Below are positions 1-8,964 of a stretch of 64,000 nt of DNA, one piece after another. Each line of letters starts with the position of its first letter. The stretch's first letter is position 1. The position numbers and the translations under genes were made by a program. Source of the stretch: Leyella lascolaii (GTDB lineage: Bacteria; Bacteroidota; Bacteroidia; Bacteroidales; Bacteroidaceae); assembly GCF_900079775.1 (NCBI RefSeq), contig NZ_LT556036.1, positions 497,234 through 561,233 of the forward strand, in the 5' to 3' direction. A model generated the notes under the pieces. The model saw only the letters and a program-made list of their open reading frames with translations. It searched no databases and had not been told where the DNA came from.

Positions 1-66
1 GATTCGGCAGAAAATCTCAGACATGGCATTTATATTGTGAACGGCAGAAAAACAGTAATAAAATAA
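1..66 (+). CDS. C-terminal end of a secreted protein with a sorting-domain-like tail (partial)
   Basis: An open frame enters from the left edge and stops at TAA 64-66, so only 21 residues are visible. They end in LRHGIYIVNGRKTVIK. The pattern L-x-x-G-I-Y-I-V-N-G-[KR]-K-x-x-x-K is the usual ending of the Por/type IX secretion C-terminal domain of Bacteroidetes secreted proteins, in which a final beta hairpin carries the sorting signal. The body of the protein lies outside the window, so its function cannot be told. The identification rests on this short tail alone. Confidence 0.6.
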   Translation, partial: DSAENLRHGIYIVNGRKTVIK

Positions 67-81
67 CAGTAAAACAAATAC

Positions 82-270
82 ATGAAAAAGACATATATCG
101 TCCCGGCTATTTGCCTGCTCCACATCCCGGCAGTGCTTTTAAGCGGTTCAGGCAGTTCCGCAAAGATGGAAGGAGGACATTTCCTTGACATAAATGATGA
201 GGAGTCGTCCGAAGGTGAGGGACGAGCAAAGAAAAATGACAGTGACTGGGACAGCTGGGACAACGATTGA
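82..270 (+). CDS. Small Bacteroidales peptide of the MKKxYxxP type
   Basis: This 62-residue ORF starts MKKTYIVPAICLLHIPAVLL and ends in the acidic, Trp-rich tail DWDSWDND. Many Prevotella and Bacteroides genomes encode 50-80 residue proteins with the same plan: an MKKxYxxP start, a short hydrophobic stretch, and an acidic end containing a WD or WDD motif. Their function is unknown. The hydrophobic stretch at residues 8-22 could be a weak export or membrane signal. The gene lies 15 bp after the preceding secreted-protein gene and may be transcribed with it. There is no clear ribosome binding site, as is normal in this phylum. The call rests on the family-like ends, not on a known activity. Confidence 0.5.
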   Translation: MKKTYIVPAICLLHIPAVLLSGSGSSAKMEGGHFLDINDEESSEGEGRAKKNDSDWDSWDND

Positions 271-354
271 CATATAGGATTTCTTATGAGAATTGATATG
301 ATGTATGACAGTTCTCCTATGGACTTCCGTGAATAAATACAAGCTAACAATTGA

Positions 355-394
355 ATAAAAAAGTAGGAAGGAAACGATTTGTTTCCCTCCTACT
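355..394 (-). terminator. Terminator of valS (minus strand)
   Basis: Arms at 362-375 and 381-394 (AGTAGGAAGGAAAC / GTTTCCCTCCTACT, one G-T type mismatch) enclose a 5-nt loop. Read on the minus strand the hairpin is followed by a run of T. It lies about 40 bp beyond the valS stop codon. Confidence 0.75.
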
Positions 395-436
395 CTATTT
401 ATATACTTACAAATAAGCGAATTAGTCTGTAATCGA

Positions 437-3070
437 CTATTTCAAAGCTTTCAGAGACTCTCTGATTACAGCGATTTTTTCCTCGCTATCTTTTTTCTTT
501 TTGCGTTCCATTGCAACAACAGCCTCGGGTGCATTGGAAACGAACTTCTCATTTGTAAGTTTCTTGTTAATACCATTAAGGAAACCTTCAAGATGTTTTA
601 GCTGAGCTTCAAGTTTTTCTATTTCGGCTTTTACATCTATCATGTCACCCAATGGAATGGCAAACTCGTCAGTACCTACCATAAAAGATGCAGCCGTAGC
701 ATCTTTGGCACTTACAACCTTTACGTCTTTCAGATTTGCCATTTTACTTATTACGCTCATATATTTCCCGTAGCCATTAGAGCCTATGCAGTGCAGCTCC
801 AACGCATCTTTAAATGGGATGTTTCTTTGATTACGTACAGTACGTATGTTACTTACAATCTGTCTTACATTTTCCATCCCTGTGGATAATGTGTTATCCG
901 AATCTGTCGGTGCCGCCAATTCCAATCTGTCGCGCATAATGGATTCACCGTCTTTTCTGTCATATATATGTTGCCACAATTCCTCTGTGATAAATGGCAT
1001 AAACGGGTGCAGCATTTTTAACAAAGTCTCGAAAAACTTCAAGGTTGCATCATATGTTGCGTTGTCTATCGGCTGTCCATATTCCGGTTTCACCATTTCA
1101 AGATACCAGCTTGAGAAATCATCCCAAAACAGACGGTAAACAACCATGAGCGCCTCTGATATGCGGTATTTCAAAAACAGCTCATTTAGCTCATCATTAG
1201 CCTTTCTGAGCCTTGCTTCAAACCATTCTACCGCAATCTCATTAATCGACGGCTGTTCTGCTTCAGTTTTTTGCCATCCTTTCACAAGACGGAACGCGTT
1301 CCATATCTTGTTATTGAAATTGCGCCCTTGCTCGCAAAGACTCTCATCAAAAAGAATATCATTGCCGGCTGGTGCTGAAAGCATCATACCCATACGTACA
1401 CCGTCCGCACCATATTTGTCAATGAGCATCAATGGGTCTGGAGAATTTCCAAGACTCTTTGACATCTTGCGTCCCAACTTATCACGTACAATACCGGTGA
1501 AGTACACATTGCGGAACGGCATTGTCTTACGATATTCATATCCTGCCATAATCATTCTGGCGACCCAAAAGAATATAATATCCGGACCGGTTACAAGATC
1601 ACTTGTCGGATAATAATATTTTATTTCTTCATTGTCTGGATGTTCTATCCCATCGAACACAGCTATAGGCCATAGCCAGCTTGAGAACCATGTATCCAGA
1701 CAGTCACTGTCCTGCTCAAGAGAATCTGAGGTAAGTAAAGGATTCTTTTCCTGCGCCATTTGTAATGCCTTTTCTTTACTTTCGGCTACGACAAAGTCGC
1801 GTTTTCCATCAGATGTGTTGAAATAGTATGCGGGGATACGGTGCCCCCACCATAACTGACGGCTTATACACCAATCCTTGATATTCTCAAGCCAGTGACG
1901 ATAGGTATTTTTATATTTTGCAGGATAAAATTTTATCTCATCATTCATTACCGGAGGCAAGGCAATTTCAGAAAAATGTGACATCTTCAAAAACCACTGT
2001 GTGGATAATTTTGGTTCTATTGGCACATTTGTACGTTCAGAGAATCCTACCTTATTATTGTAGTCTTCCACTTTCTCCATCAGACCGGCTTTTTTCAAGT
2101 CCTGCTCTATTCTCAACCTAACGTCCATTCTATCCATACCGACGTATAGTCCAGCAGCTTCACTTATTGTACCATTATCATTGAATATGTCAATCGTTTC
2201 AAGATTATGTTTCAGTCCGAGTGCATGGTCATTTATATCATGTGCAGGAGTAACTTTCAAACATCCTGTTCCAAATTCTATATCAACATACTCATCTTCA
2301 ATAACCGGAATCTGACGTCCCACAAGTGGAACAATAACATGCTTACCGCGAAGCCACTGATTTTTAGGATCATTCGGATTGATACACATGGCAGTATCGC
2401 CCATAATGGTTTCAGGACGTGTGGTTGCCACAACTGCGTATTTGCCAGGCTCTTCAACAACCATGTATCGCAGATAATACAGTTTCGAGTGCTCTTCCTT
2501 GTATATAACCTCTTCATCAGAAAGGGCTGTCTGCGCTTTCGGATCCCAGTTAACCATGCGTGCTCCACGATAAATAAGACCTTTGTTATAAAGGTCGCAG
2601 AATACTTTAATTACCCCTCTTGAGCGGGTCTCATCCATGGTGAAAGCCGTACGGTCCCAATCGCAACTTGCTCCGAGTCTGCGTAATTGCTTAAGAATAA
2701 TGCCTCCGTGCTCATTTGTCCATTCCCACGCATGTTTAAGAAACTCATCGCGTGTTATGTCTTTTTTGCTTATGCCTTCTTTGGCAAGTTTATTGACGAC
2801 TTTAGCTTCAGTGGCGATTGACGCATGGTCTGTTCCTGGCACCCAGCAGGCATTTTTTCCTTCCATCCGTGCACGGCGTACAAGTATGTCTTGAATGGTA
2901 TTATTAAGCATGTGTCCCATGTGGAGCACACCTGTTACATTTGGCGGTGGGATAACCACTGTGTATGGTTTTCTACCGTCCGGCTTACTACTGAACATCT
3001 TTTTATCCAGCCAATACTGATACCATTTAGACTCCACCGATTGTGGATCATATTTACTTGCCAGTTCCAT
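437..3070 (-). CDS. valS: Valyl-tRNA synthetase
   Basis: This enzyme charges tRNA-Val with valine in the cytoplasm. At 877 residues it has the family's normal length. The class I signatures are clear: [13 protein letters not shown] near residues 41-53 is the HIGH box, and [12 protein letters not shown] near residue 533 is the KMSKS loop. [13 protein letters not shown] is typical of ValRS. An editing domain (CP1) fills the segment between about residues 190 and 340. The C-terminal 60-70 residues are lysine- and glutamate-rich and match the ValRS coiled-coil tRNA-binding arm. The gene stands alone on the minus strand, divergent from mazG, and ends in a good hairpin terminator. The start ATG at 3070 follows a Bacteroidetes -7 box by about 35 bp. 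Confidence 0.98.
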   Translation of the reverse strand: MELASKYDPQSVESKWYQYWLDKKMFSSKPDGRKPYTVVIPPPNVTGVLHMGHMLNNTIQDILVRRARMEGKNACWVPGTDHASIATEAKVVNKLAKEGISKKDITRDEFLKHAWEWTNEHGGIILKQLRRLGASCDWDRTAFTMDETRSRGVIKVFCDLYNKGLIYRGARMVNWDPKAQTALSDEEVIYKEEHSKLYYLRYMVVEEPGKYAVVATTRPETIMGDTAMCINPNDPKNQWLRGKHVIVPLVGRQIPVIEDEYVDIEFGTGCLKVTPAHDINDHALGLKHNLETIDIFNDNGTISEAAGLYVGMDRMDVRLRIEQDLKKAGLMEKVEDYNNKVGFSERTNVPIEPKLSTQWFLKMSHFSEIALPPVMNDEIKFYPAKYKNTYRHWLENIKDWCISRQLWWGHRIPAYYFNTSDGKRDFVVAESKEKALQMAQEKNPLLTSDSLEQDSDCLDTWFSSWLWPIAVFDGIEHPDNEEIKYYYPTSDLVTGPDIIFFWVARMIMAGYEYRKTMPFRNVYFTGIVRDKLGRKMSKSLGNSPDPLMLIDKYGADGVRMGMMLSAPAGNDILFDESLCEQGRNFNNKIWNAFRLVKGWQKTEAEQPSINEIAVEWFEARLRKANDELNELFLKYRISEALMVVYRLFWDDFSSWYLEMVKPEYGQPIDNATYDATLKFFETLLKMLHPFMPFITEELWQHIYDRKDGESIMRDRLELAAPTDSDNTLSTGMENVRQIVSNIRTVRNQRNIPFKDALELHCIGSNGYGKYMSVISKMANLKDVKVVSAKDATAASFMVGTDEFAIPLGDMIDVKAEIEKLEAQLKHLEGFLNGINKKLTNEKFVSNAPEAVVAMERKKKKDSEEKIAVIRESLKALK

Positions 3071-3104
3071 ATATTTTTTATTTGGTTTTCTACATAAAAA
3101 CGAT

Positions 3105-3113
3105 GCAAAATTA
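3105..3113 (-). promoter_or_regulatory. -7 box of the valS promoter
   Basis: On the minus strand this reads TAATTTTGC, a match to the Bacteroidetes sigma-ABfr -7 consensus TAnnTTTG. It sits 35 bp upstream of the valS ATG. No clear -33 TTTG is visible. Confidence 0.6.
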
Positions 3114-3135
3114 GTAAAAATACATTGAAATGTAG

Positions 3136-3144
3136 TATATTTGC
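3136..3144 (+). promoter_or_regulatory. -7 box of the mazG promoter
   Basis: TATATTTGC matches TAnnTTTG plus the frequent trailing C. It lies 19 bp before the mazG ATG, so the 5' leader would be very short. Confidence 0.6.
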
Positions 3145-3162
3145 ATAATTAATAATTAAATT

Positions 3163-4017
3163 ATGCATTCTAAAGAAGAAAAACTACAGGCATTCGGACG
3201 TTTTCTTGATGTGTTGGATACGCTAAGGGAAAAGTGTCCATGGGACAAGAAGCAGACAAACGAAAGCCTGCGACCGAATACAATAGAAGAGGTATACGAA
3301 TTGTGTGATGCTCTGTTAAAAGATGACGGGCAGAATATATGCAAGGAACTTGGCGACGTTTTGCTTCATGTTTGTTTTTATGCAAAGATAGGTGACGAAC
3401 AGGGACGCTTTGACATTGCCGACGTGTGCAATATGCTTACCGACAAATTGATTTTCAGACATCCACATGTTTACAGTAAATCACAAGTCGGTGCTCCTAA
3501 CCCACTCCCTCTTCCCTATGGTGAAAACGTGCCCAATGCAGAGTCAAACCACTCAATCACTTCTGCTGAAGTTTGTGAGAATTGGGAACAGATAAAACTA
3601 AAGGAAAAAAACGGAAACAAACGTGTTCTATCCGGTGTGCCAGATACACTGCCTTCGCTTATCAAGGCATATCGCATACAGGAAAAAGCCAGAAATGTAG
3701 GATTTGACTGGGAAGACAAGCAAGATGTATGGGCTAAAGTTGAAGAAGAGCTTGGGGAGCTGAAAAGCGAATTTAAAAATGAAAACAACCACCGTACTTT
3801 AAAAGAATATGGTGATTTCCTGTTCTGTGTAATTAACGCGGGCCGTCTGTACAAACTTAATCCAGACACTGCATTGGAGTATACAAACCAGAAATTTATC
3901 CGCCGTTTCAATTATATAGAAGAGCAGAGCCGTTTAGAAGGTAAGTCTATAAAAGACATGACTCTAGGTGAAATGGATGAATTATGGAACAAAGCAAAGT
4001 CTCTTGAAAAAGACTAA
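3163..4017 (+). CDS. mazG: Nucleoside triphosphate pyrophosphohydrolase MazG
   Basis: MazG hydrolyses NTPs and dNTPs to the monophosphate and pyrophosphate, and is thought to clear aberrant nucleotides and affect (p)ppGpp pools. The 284-residue protein has two tandem MazG folds, as in E. coli. The N-terminal copy carries the metal-binding acidic helices EEVYELCDA (residues 42-50) and KELGDVLLHV (61-70), giving the EExxE...ExxD pattern. CPWDKKQT near residue 25 is a MazG hallmark. The C-terminal copy shows VEEELGELKSEF and EYGDFLFCVIN. It is divergent from valS, each gene with its own -7 box. The next gene begins 85 bp downstream. Confidence 0.95.
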   Translation: MHSKEEKLQAFGRFLDVLDTLREKCPWDKKQTNESLRPNTIEEVYELCDALLKDDGQNICKELGDVLLHVCFYAKIGDEQGRFDIADVCNMLTDKLIFRHPHVYSKSQVGAPNPLPLPYGENVPNAESNHSITSAEVCENWEQIKLKEKNGNKRVLSGVPDTLPSLIKAYRIQEKARNVGFDWEDKQDVWAKVEEELGELKSEFKNENNHRTLKEYGDFLFCVINAGRLYKLNPDTALEYTNQKFIRRFNYIEEQSRLEGKSIKDMTLGEMDELWNKAKSLEKD

Positions 4018-4102
4018 TCACAACATTTCAATATAACCAATGTGTTATTTTCCGTAAGACGGTAATATTATTGCAACAGATAACTAATTATACAGTAGCT
4101 AT

Positions 4103-4660
4103 ATGAAACATTCTTGCTTTATAATAATTGCAACTCTTTTTTCATGCATTATGTTAGGATGTATGGACAAAAAGAACTCAAATGAGATGTTGAAAGTTGA
4201 AGAAAAGACGTCTTCAGAACCAGACACCACTATATACGGTGTATGTGGAGAAGGGACAGCCATGCACACTTTACAGCTTATAACAGATGTAGGAGACACG
4301 TTAGAGTTTGCTCTTCTCGACAAATATGATATGCAGGCAAATGTTCAGGGTGGACTGATGTCTGGTGACAGAATGGCAGTTGTTGGGGCTGATATTAATG
4401 GAGAAAGAGTGGCTTCAAAAGTCATCAATGTCACAACCTTGCTTGGCAAATGGGTAAGTCTGGATAAAAATTTTGAAATAGAAGAAGGGGGCACAGTGAA
4501 GTCGAACGTAAAAGCTGAGACAAAATCGTGGACTTCATGGAAAATATTCAATGGACATTTGCTTCTGAATAAGGATACTTTTGATATAATTTCTCTTGGT
4601 GCGGATTCGCTGTATCTTGAGAATAACAACGGTATATTTGTATACAAAAGACAGCAGTAA
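4103..4660 (+). CDS. Lipocalin-like lipoprotein
   Basis: This 185-residue protein has a lipoprotein signal peptide: a basic start, a hydrophobic core, and the lipobox IMLGC with the modified Cys near residue 20. The C-terminal half (GKWVSLDKNFEIEEGG through WTSWKIFNGHLLL to DSLYLENNNGIFVYK) has the beta-strand rhythm of the small lipocalin-like domains common in Prevotella lipoproteins. Its ligand is unknown. It probably sits on the periplasmic membrane surface or on the outer membrane. Only 18 bp separate it from rnz, so the two are probably co-transcribed. The lipoprotein nature is well supported; the lipocalin assignment is by pattern only. Confidence 0.75.
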   Translation: MKHSCFIIIATLFSCIMLGCMDKKNSNEMLKVEEKTSSEPDTTIYGVCGEGTAMHTLQLITDVGDTLEFALLDKYDMQANVQGGLMSGDRMAVVGADINGERVASKVINVTTLLGKWVSLDKNFEIEEGGTVKSNVKAETKSWTSWKIFNGHLLLNKDTFDIISLGADSLYLENNNGIFVYKRQQ

Positions 4661-4678
4661 ATATATATTCTGTAATAT

Positions 4679-5593
4679 ATGGAACCGTTTAAAGTACACA
4701 TTCTTGGTTGTGGAAGCGCATTACCGACTCTGAGGCATAATCCATCTTCACAGGTGGTGGAAATACGCGGGAAGTTTTTTATGGTAGACTGCGGTGAGGG
4801 AACACAAACGCAGTTGCGTCGTTCAAAAATAAAATTTACAAAAATTAATGCGGTGTTTATATCTCATGCCCACGGAGACCACTGTTTCGGACTGATTGGA
4901 ATGATTTCTACATTCGGAATGCTTGGACGCACTGCCCCACTTCATGTATATGCGCCGGCAGGCTTGAGAGAGATAATGAAAAAGCAAATTGAATACTTCT
5001 GTAATGGATTTGAGTATGAGGTTATTTTCCATGATGTAGATACGTCTGCAAACAAAATAATATATGAGGACAGAAGTTTATCCGTTGAGACTGTTCCCCT
5101 ATCGCATCGGATGCCATGCAGCGGATATATATTTCGCGAAAAACCGACATTGCCCCATATCCTGCGTGATATGGCAGATTATTATAATGTGCCAGTTTCA
5201 CAATTCAACAATATAAAAAATGGAGCCGACTGGATTGATAATGAGGGCAATATTATTCCCTATACCAGACTCACAAAACCTTCAGAATCGGCTCGGAGTT
5301 ATGCATATTGCAGCGACACGAGATACATGCCAGAACTTCATGAATATCTGAAAGGAGTCAATGTCCTGTATCATGAGTCTACATATTTGAACGAAGATGA
5401 GGGAATGGCAAGGCAGTTTTTTCACAGTACAGCGTCGCAAGCGGCACAGGTCGCGTCGGATGCCGGAGTAAACACTCTTGTTTTAGGACACTATAGCGCA
5501 CGTTATAACGATGAAAGCATATTGTTATCTGAGGCAAAAGAAATATTTCCAAACAGTATATTAAGTGATGAAGGTCTGACCATCGATATATAG
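4679..5593 (+). CDS. rnz: Ribonuclease Z (tRNA 3'-processing)
   Basis: RNase Z removes the 3' trailer of tRNA precursors. The 304-residue protein is the normal short form (RNase Z-S). The zinc-binding metallo-beta-lactamase motif HAHGDH occupies residues 63-68. LGCGSALPT at the N terminus, VDCGEGTQTQLRRSKIK, the later PLSHRMPCSGYIF segment and the C-terminal LGHYSARY with its zinc-ligand His all match the family. The gene follows the lipoprotein closely, and the next gene has its own promoter, so a small two-gene unit is likely. Confidence 0.96.
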   Translation: MEPFKVHILGCGSALPTLRHNPSSQVVEIRGKFFMVDCGEGTQTQLRRSKIKFTKINAVFISHAHGDHCFGLIGMISTFGMLGRTAPLHVYAPAGLREIMKKQIEYFCNGFEYEVIFHDVDTSANKIIYEDRSLSVETVPLSHRMPCSGYIFREKPTLPHILRDMADYYNVPVSQFNNIKNGADWIDNEGNIIPYTRLTKPSESARSYAYCSDTRYMPELHEYLKGVNVLYHESTYLNEDEGMARQFFHSTASQAAQVASDAGVNTLVLGHYSARYNDESILLSEAKEIFPNSILSDEGLTIDI

Positions 5594-5657
5594 TTAAATA
5601 AACATAAATGATGCTATGATGCTGAAGCAATGTCTTTTATGTTATATTGAAAATTAT

Positions 5658-5666
5658 TATATTTGC
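5658..5666 (+). promoter_or_regulatory. -7 box opening the envelope cluster
   Basis: TATATTTGC matches the Bacteroidetes -7 consensus. It falls after the first in-frame ATG of the downstream ORF (5616) and 21 bp before the ATG at 5688, so it argues that translation begins at 5688. Confidence 0.65.
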
Positions 5667-5687
5667 GTTCAGATAAACTTTGATAAA

Positions 5688-5996
5688 ATGGCAAAATATA
5701 TACTAAGCACACTTTTTTTAATACTATTTATCGCAGCTACACCTGTTTATGCTGTATCGGCTACAGAACCGGCATCAGTGGAGTCACCAAATACAGAAAT
5801 AACAATATCTGTCAATGGCTCAAAAATTCGTGTGACGGGAGCTAACGGTTGTACACTTTCCGTATACAATGTTACAGGAGTTCGCGTTATGAGTGTGAAA
5901 ATTGACAGTGCCGACAAACAGTATGACCTTGATCTTCCCAAAGGCTGTTATATTCTGCAAATAGGAAAAACGGTGCGTAAAATATCCATCAGATAA
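5688..5996 (+). CDS. Stand-alone mini-protein resembling a type IX sorting domain
   Basis: From the ATG at 5688 this is a 102-residue protein with a clear signal peptide (KYILSTLFLILFIAATPVYA). Its remaining 80 residues look like an isolated C-terminal sorting domain: EITISVNGSKIRVTGA, then CTLSVYNVTGVRV, then DLDLPKGCYILQIGKTVRKI. In normal type IX cargo this beta-sandwich domain ends a larger protein; here no cargo precedes it. The longer frame to 5616 would place the promoter box inside the gene, so I reject that start. The next gene starts 5 bp after this stop, so they are co-transcribed. It could be a decoy, an adaptor, or the remnant of a larger protein. Confidence 0.7.
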   Translation: MAKYILSTLFLILFIAATPVYAVSATEPASVESPNTEITISVNGSKIRVTGANGCTLSVYNVTGVRVMSVKIDSADKQYDLDLPKGCYILQIGKTVRKISIR

Positions 5997-6001
5997 ATAT
6001 T

Positions 6002-7558
6002 TTGCGGTTAGGAAGACATATTATATCGTTTACTATATTGATGCTTTCTGTGTGCTCATGTCATGAAAGAAAGTATGATACAGACTTGTCATTGGAATAC
6101 TTTTCTGAAATAAGTTCAGAGAGATATTCTGTTGACAACTCTTTATTAAAAGAAAAAATACAACATCTTATTCTATCTGATAGAGATAAAAGTGAATTAG
6201 ATGTCTCTGTCAGAAAATATTATAAAGATAATGATGTTCTTTTGTGGGTTACACGCAGTGGTATAAATTCCAAGGCAGACACGCTCTTGAAATATTTGAA
6301 TGATGTAAGACACATCGGTTTTAATCCTGAAAAATTCTATTACTCCCAGATTAGAAACGATATTAAAACTCTAAGAAATCTGGATTTCAATGATACTGAC
6401 AATATAAATTCTGTTATTGCCAGATTAGAATATTATATGACAAAAGCGTATGTCAGATATTGCACCGGACAGCGTTACGGATTTGTGAATCCAGCGATTC
6501 TTTATAATACATTGGAGAAGGATGATTCCGATACTACCAACACAAGATTTATACGGCTTTATGATATACCTATGCAACATCCGGACCGTACATACTATAA
6601 TGAGGCTTTCCGTAAGATATTGAATGACAGCATTGGTGTTTTTCTTGGCGAATCATCACCTCAAAATCGTTTGTATGATGTATTGGTGACACGCTTAGAC
6701 AATATAAAAAATAAGTCAAAAATAAAATATATATGTAATATAGAGCGCGCAAGGTGGAGGTTGTCTGATTATCCCGGTAAATACAAGAAATATGTTTTCA
6801 TTAATATACCTTCGCAGACACTGGAAGCTGTAGATGGAGACGAACGTATTCCAATGAAAATTATATTCGGAAAGACATCCACAAAAACACCTCTATTAAT
6901 AAGCAAAATAAACCGCATTGATTTTAATCCAAAGTGGATTATTCCGCAAAGTATAATAAGAAAGGACGTTGTAAAGCATGTTGATGACATAGATTATTTC
7001 ATCAGAAACAACTTCTATGTGACTGAAAAGAAGACTGGAGAAGTTATTGATTTGTCGGATGTTACAAAGGAGATGCTTTTGTCAAATGATTATCGGGTAA
7101 TACAAGAAGGCGGATCGGGCAACTCTTTAGGTCGCGTCATCTTCAGATTCAACAACAATTTCTCTGTCTTTCTTCATGATACTTCCAGTCCGAATGTATT
7201 TACAAGAACCGACCGAAGAGCGTCTCATGGCTGTATCCGCGTGGAAAAACCTTTTGAACTGGCGGTTTTCATGTTACATGAGAAAGAGGACAACACAATC
7301 GAGAGAATAAAATACTCGATGACAAATGACAACCATGTAAAAGAGCAAAGTGAGAAAAGGAACACTCATAAAGTAAAAACAGAATTAGCATTGACGGATG
7401 CCGGGTTATATCTGAGCAGTCTTAAAATAAATCCCACAGTGCCGCTGTTCATAACATATTACACGGTGTATCCTGTGGAAAATAGCGGGATAAGAGAATA
7501 TAATGATATATATGGATACGATCAGGTGATTTACGACCACTTGAAACGTTTCATGTAA
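6002..7558 (+). CDS. L,D-transpeptidase lipoprotein (YkuD domain)
   Basis: This 518-residue protein cross-links peptidoglycan through L,D bonds or anchors proteins to it. The C-terminal YkuD domain carries the catalytic motif SHGCIRVEKP with the active Cys near residue 410; VFLHDTSSPNVF supplies the upstream conserved His. The N-terminal 250 residues match the scaffold domain of YcbB-type enzymes. The signal peptide ends in a lipobox-like VCSC near residue 20. No ATG gives a full signal peptide; the best start is TTG 6002, since the next ATG (6041) would leave only a stump. Unlike many homologues, the C terminus extends about 85 residues beyond the catalytic domain. The ECF sigma gene starts 1 bp after the stop. 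Confidence 0.9.
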   Translation: MRLGRHIISFTILMLSVCSCHERKYDTDLSLEYFSEISSERYSVDNSLLKEKIQHLILSDRDKSELDVSVRKYYKDNDVLLWVTRSGINSKADTLLKYLNDVRHIGFNPEKFYYSQIRNDIKTLRNLDFNDTDNINSVIARLEYYMTKAYVRYCTGQRYGFVNPAILYNTLEKDDSDTTNTRFIRLYDIPMQHPDRTYYNEAFRKILNDSIGVFLGESSPQNRLYDVLVTRLDNIKNKSKIKYICNIERARWRLSDYPGKYKKYVFINIPSQTLEAVDGDERIPMKIIFGKTSTKTPLLISKINRIDFNPKWIIPQSIIRKDVVKHVDDIDYFIRNNFYVTEKKTGEVIDLSDVTKEMLLSNDYRVIQEGGSGNSLGRVIFRFNNNFSVFLHDTSSPNVFTRTDRRASHGCIRVEKPFELAVFMLHEKEDNTIERIKYSMTNDNHVKEQSEKRNTHKVKTELALTDAGLYLSSLKINPTVPLFITYYTVYPVENSGIREYNDIYGYDQVIYDHLKRFM

Positions 7559-7559
7559 A

Positions 7560-8102
7560 ATGAGTAAAAAGGATACAAATAAAACGTCTGAAAATATATC
7601 GGATAATTTGAAAAAGTCTTTTTCCGATATAGTGAGCCAATACAGTGAACCGTTGTATTGGAAGATAAGACATATTGTACTGAATCACGATGACGCAAAC
7701 GACATTTTACAGAACGTATTCATTAAAGCCTGGAAAAACATAGACGACTTCCAGAACAGAGCGAAAATATCGACGTGGCTATATCGTATAGCTATAAATG
7801 AATCGCTTGACTTTATAAGAAAGCAAAAATCCAATGCTGTTATTGAATCCGATGCGGACAATAATATTGCGAACAGACTTATTGCAGATGAATATTTTGA
7901 TGGAGATAAAACGGTAGCAATGCTCCAGCAAGCCATTGCGACATTGCCTGAAGTACAGAGAGTTGTCTTCAATCTGAGGTATTATGACGAAATGAAATAT
8001 TCAGAAATGAGCAAGATTTTAAATACGACAGAAGGTGCGCTGAAGGCAAGCTATCATATTGCAGTGAAGAAAATAACTGAATATTTTAAATCGCAAGATT
8101 AA
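7560..8102 (+). CDS. ECF-type RNA polymerase sigma factor
   Basis: This 180-residue protein has the two-domain ECF plan. Region 2 is seen as DANDILQNVFIKAWKN with STWLYRIAINESLDFIRK (about residues 42-90). Region 4 is LPEVQRVVFNLRYYDEMKYSEMSKIL plus the helix-turn-helix TTEGALKASYHIAVKK (about 128-172). It presumably directs a set of envelope genes. It is translationally close to the L,D-transpeptidase (1 bp gap) and is followed by a small membrane protein in the position of an anti-sigma factor. Members of this Bacteroidetes group often regulate their own operon, but no second promoter is visible here. Confidence 0.94.
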   Translation: MSKKDTNKTSENISDNLKKSFSDIVSQYSEPLYWKIRHIVLNHDDANDILQNVFIKAWKNIDDFQNRAKISTWLYRIAINESLDFIRKQKSNAVIESDADNNIANRLIADEYFDGDKTVAMLQQAIATLPEVQRVVFNLRYYDEMKYSEMSKILNTTEGALKASYHIAVKKITEYFKSQD

Positions 8103-8145
8103 ACTTTCAGGATAGATATACGTCAAAATTACAAAAGACAGATAT

Positions 8146-8514
8146 ATGGGCACGAACGAAAAATTCTTAAACTCACAATTCGGAAATAAAAGACCGTTCA
8201 AGGTTCCAGACGGATACTTTGAGTGTCTTACGTCTCAGATTGTGGACAACTTGCCGGAGAAATCCTTAGATGGCTCTGCAATCAAGCTGTCGAAACCATC
8301 GGTATGGCGAGTATGGCGTTATATTGCCGTTGCCGCTTGTATATGTGGTGTAATATTCGGAGTGACCGCATATCTTTACAATGCTCCTAAAGGTATTGAG
8401 CATACGCTTCATTCGTCAGTGACGGATGACACCTACTATGATGTTGTAGATTATGTGACAGACTATGGTATGATGGACAATGATGACATCTATGCATTAT
8501 TATCAGAAAATTAA
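8146..8514 (+). CDS. Single-pass membrane protein, putative anti-sigma factor
   Basis: The 122-residue protein has about 60 cytoplasmic residues, one membrane helix (YIAVAACICGVIFGVTAYLY, about residues 65-84) and a short acidic outer tail. FKVPDGYFECLTSQIVDNLP near the start is a motif often found in small membrane proteins encoded just after ECF sigma genes in Bacteroidetes. Position and topology suggest a sigma-binding partner; no zinc anti-sigma HxxxCxxC motif is present. The tail (DDTYYDVVDYVTDYGMMDND) is rich in Asp and Tyr. The role is inferred from context. Confidence 0.65.
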   Translation: MGTNEKFLNSQFGNKRPFKVPDGYFECLTSQIVDNLPEKSLDGSAIKLSKPSVWRVWRYIAVAACICGVIFGVTAYLYNAPKGIEHTLHSSVTDDTYYDVVDYVTDYGMMDNDDIYALLSEN

Positions 8515-8527
8515 AAAAATAAGTATT

Positions 8528-8962
8528 TTGAAGACAAAAATTATATTTATACTTTCTTTTCTTTGTGTTATCAGCTCAGGTCTATATGCGCAGGAACGTC
8601 AACGCTTCAGTCCCGAACGTTTTGAGGCAGAGCTGGAACAGTTCATTACGACAGACGCATGCCTTACTCCGGAGGAATCTGCCCGTTTCTTTCCTTTGTA
8701 TCGTGAAATGCGGAAGAAACAGAGATATATCCTTGATAAGAACAGATTTATGCGTCACATTGATTTCAATGATGATAAGGAGTGTGCGGAAGCCATCAGG
8801 AACAATGACGCCAATGATATAGAGTTGAAGAAATGCCAACGTGAATATCATGAGAAATTCATGAAGATACTGCCGGCGTCAAAAGTTTTTCGTATAATTC
8901 GTTCTGAAGACAAGTTTCACAGAAGAGTTTTCAGAAAAGCTTTCAACAGACGCGGCAAATAG
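8528..8962 (+). CDS. Spy/CpxP-like periplasmic protein
   Basis: Starting at TTG 8528 gives 144 residues with a clean signal peptide (KIIFILSFLCVISSGLYAQ) and a 14-bp gap after the previous stop. A longer frame with ATG starts at 8480 or 8492 would overlap the upstream gene and bury the signal peptide. The mature protein is helical, highly charged and basic at its end (RRVFRKAFNRRGK). The motif LTPEESARFFPLYREMRKKQR recalls the LTxxQ repeats of Spy and CpxP chaperones and metal sensors. In Bacteroidetes such proteins often follow an ECF sigma gene and a small membrane protein, as here. It probably senses or buffers envelope stress. The link to Spy is by pattern only. Confidence 0.65.
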   Translation: MKTKIIFILSFLCVISSGLYAQERQRFSPERFEAELEQFITTDACLTPEESARFFPLYREMRKKQRYILDKNRFMRHIDFNDDKECAEAIRNNDANDIELKKCQREYHEKFMKILPASKVFRIIRSEDKFHRRVFRKAFNRRGK

Positions 8963-8964
8963 AG

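Noticed and set aside
5616-5687. Upstream ATG for the mini sorting-domain protein
   Set aside because: The promoter -7 box lies inside this extension and the signal peptide begins only at 5688.
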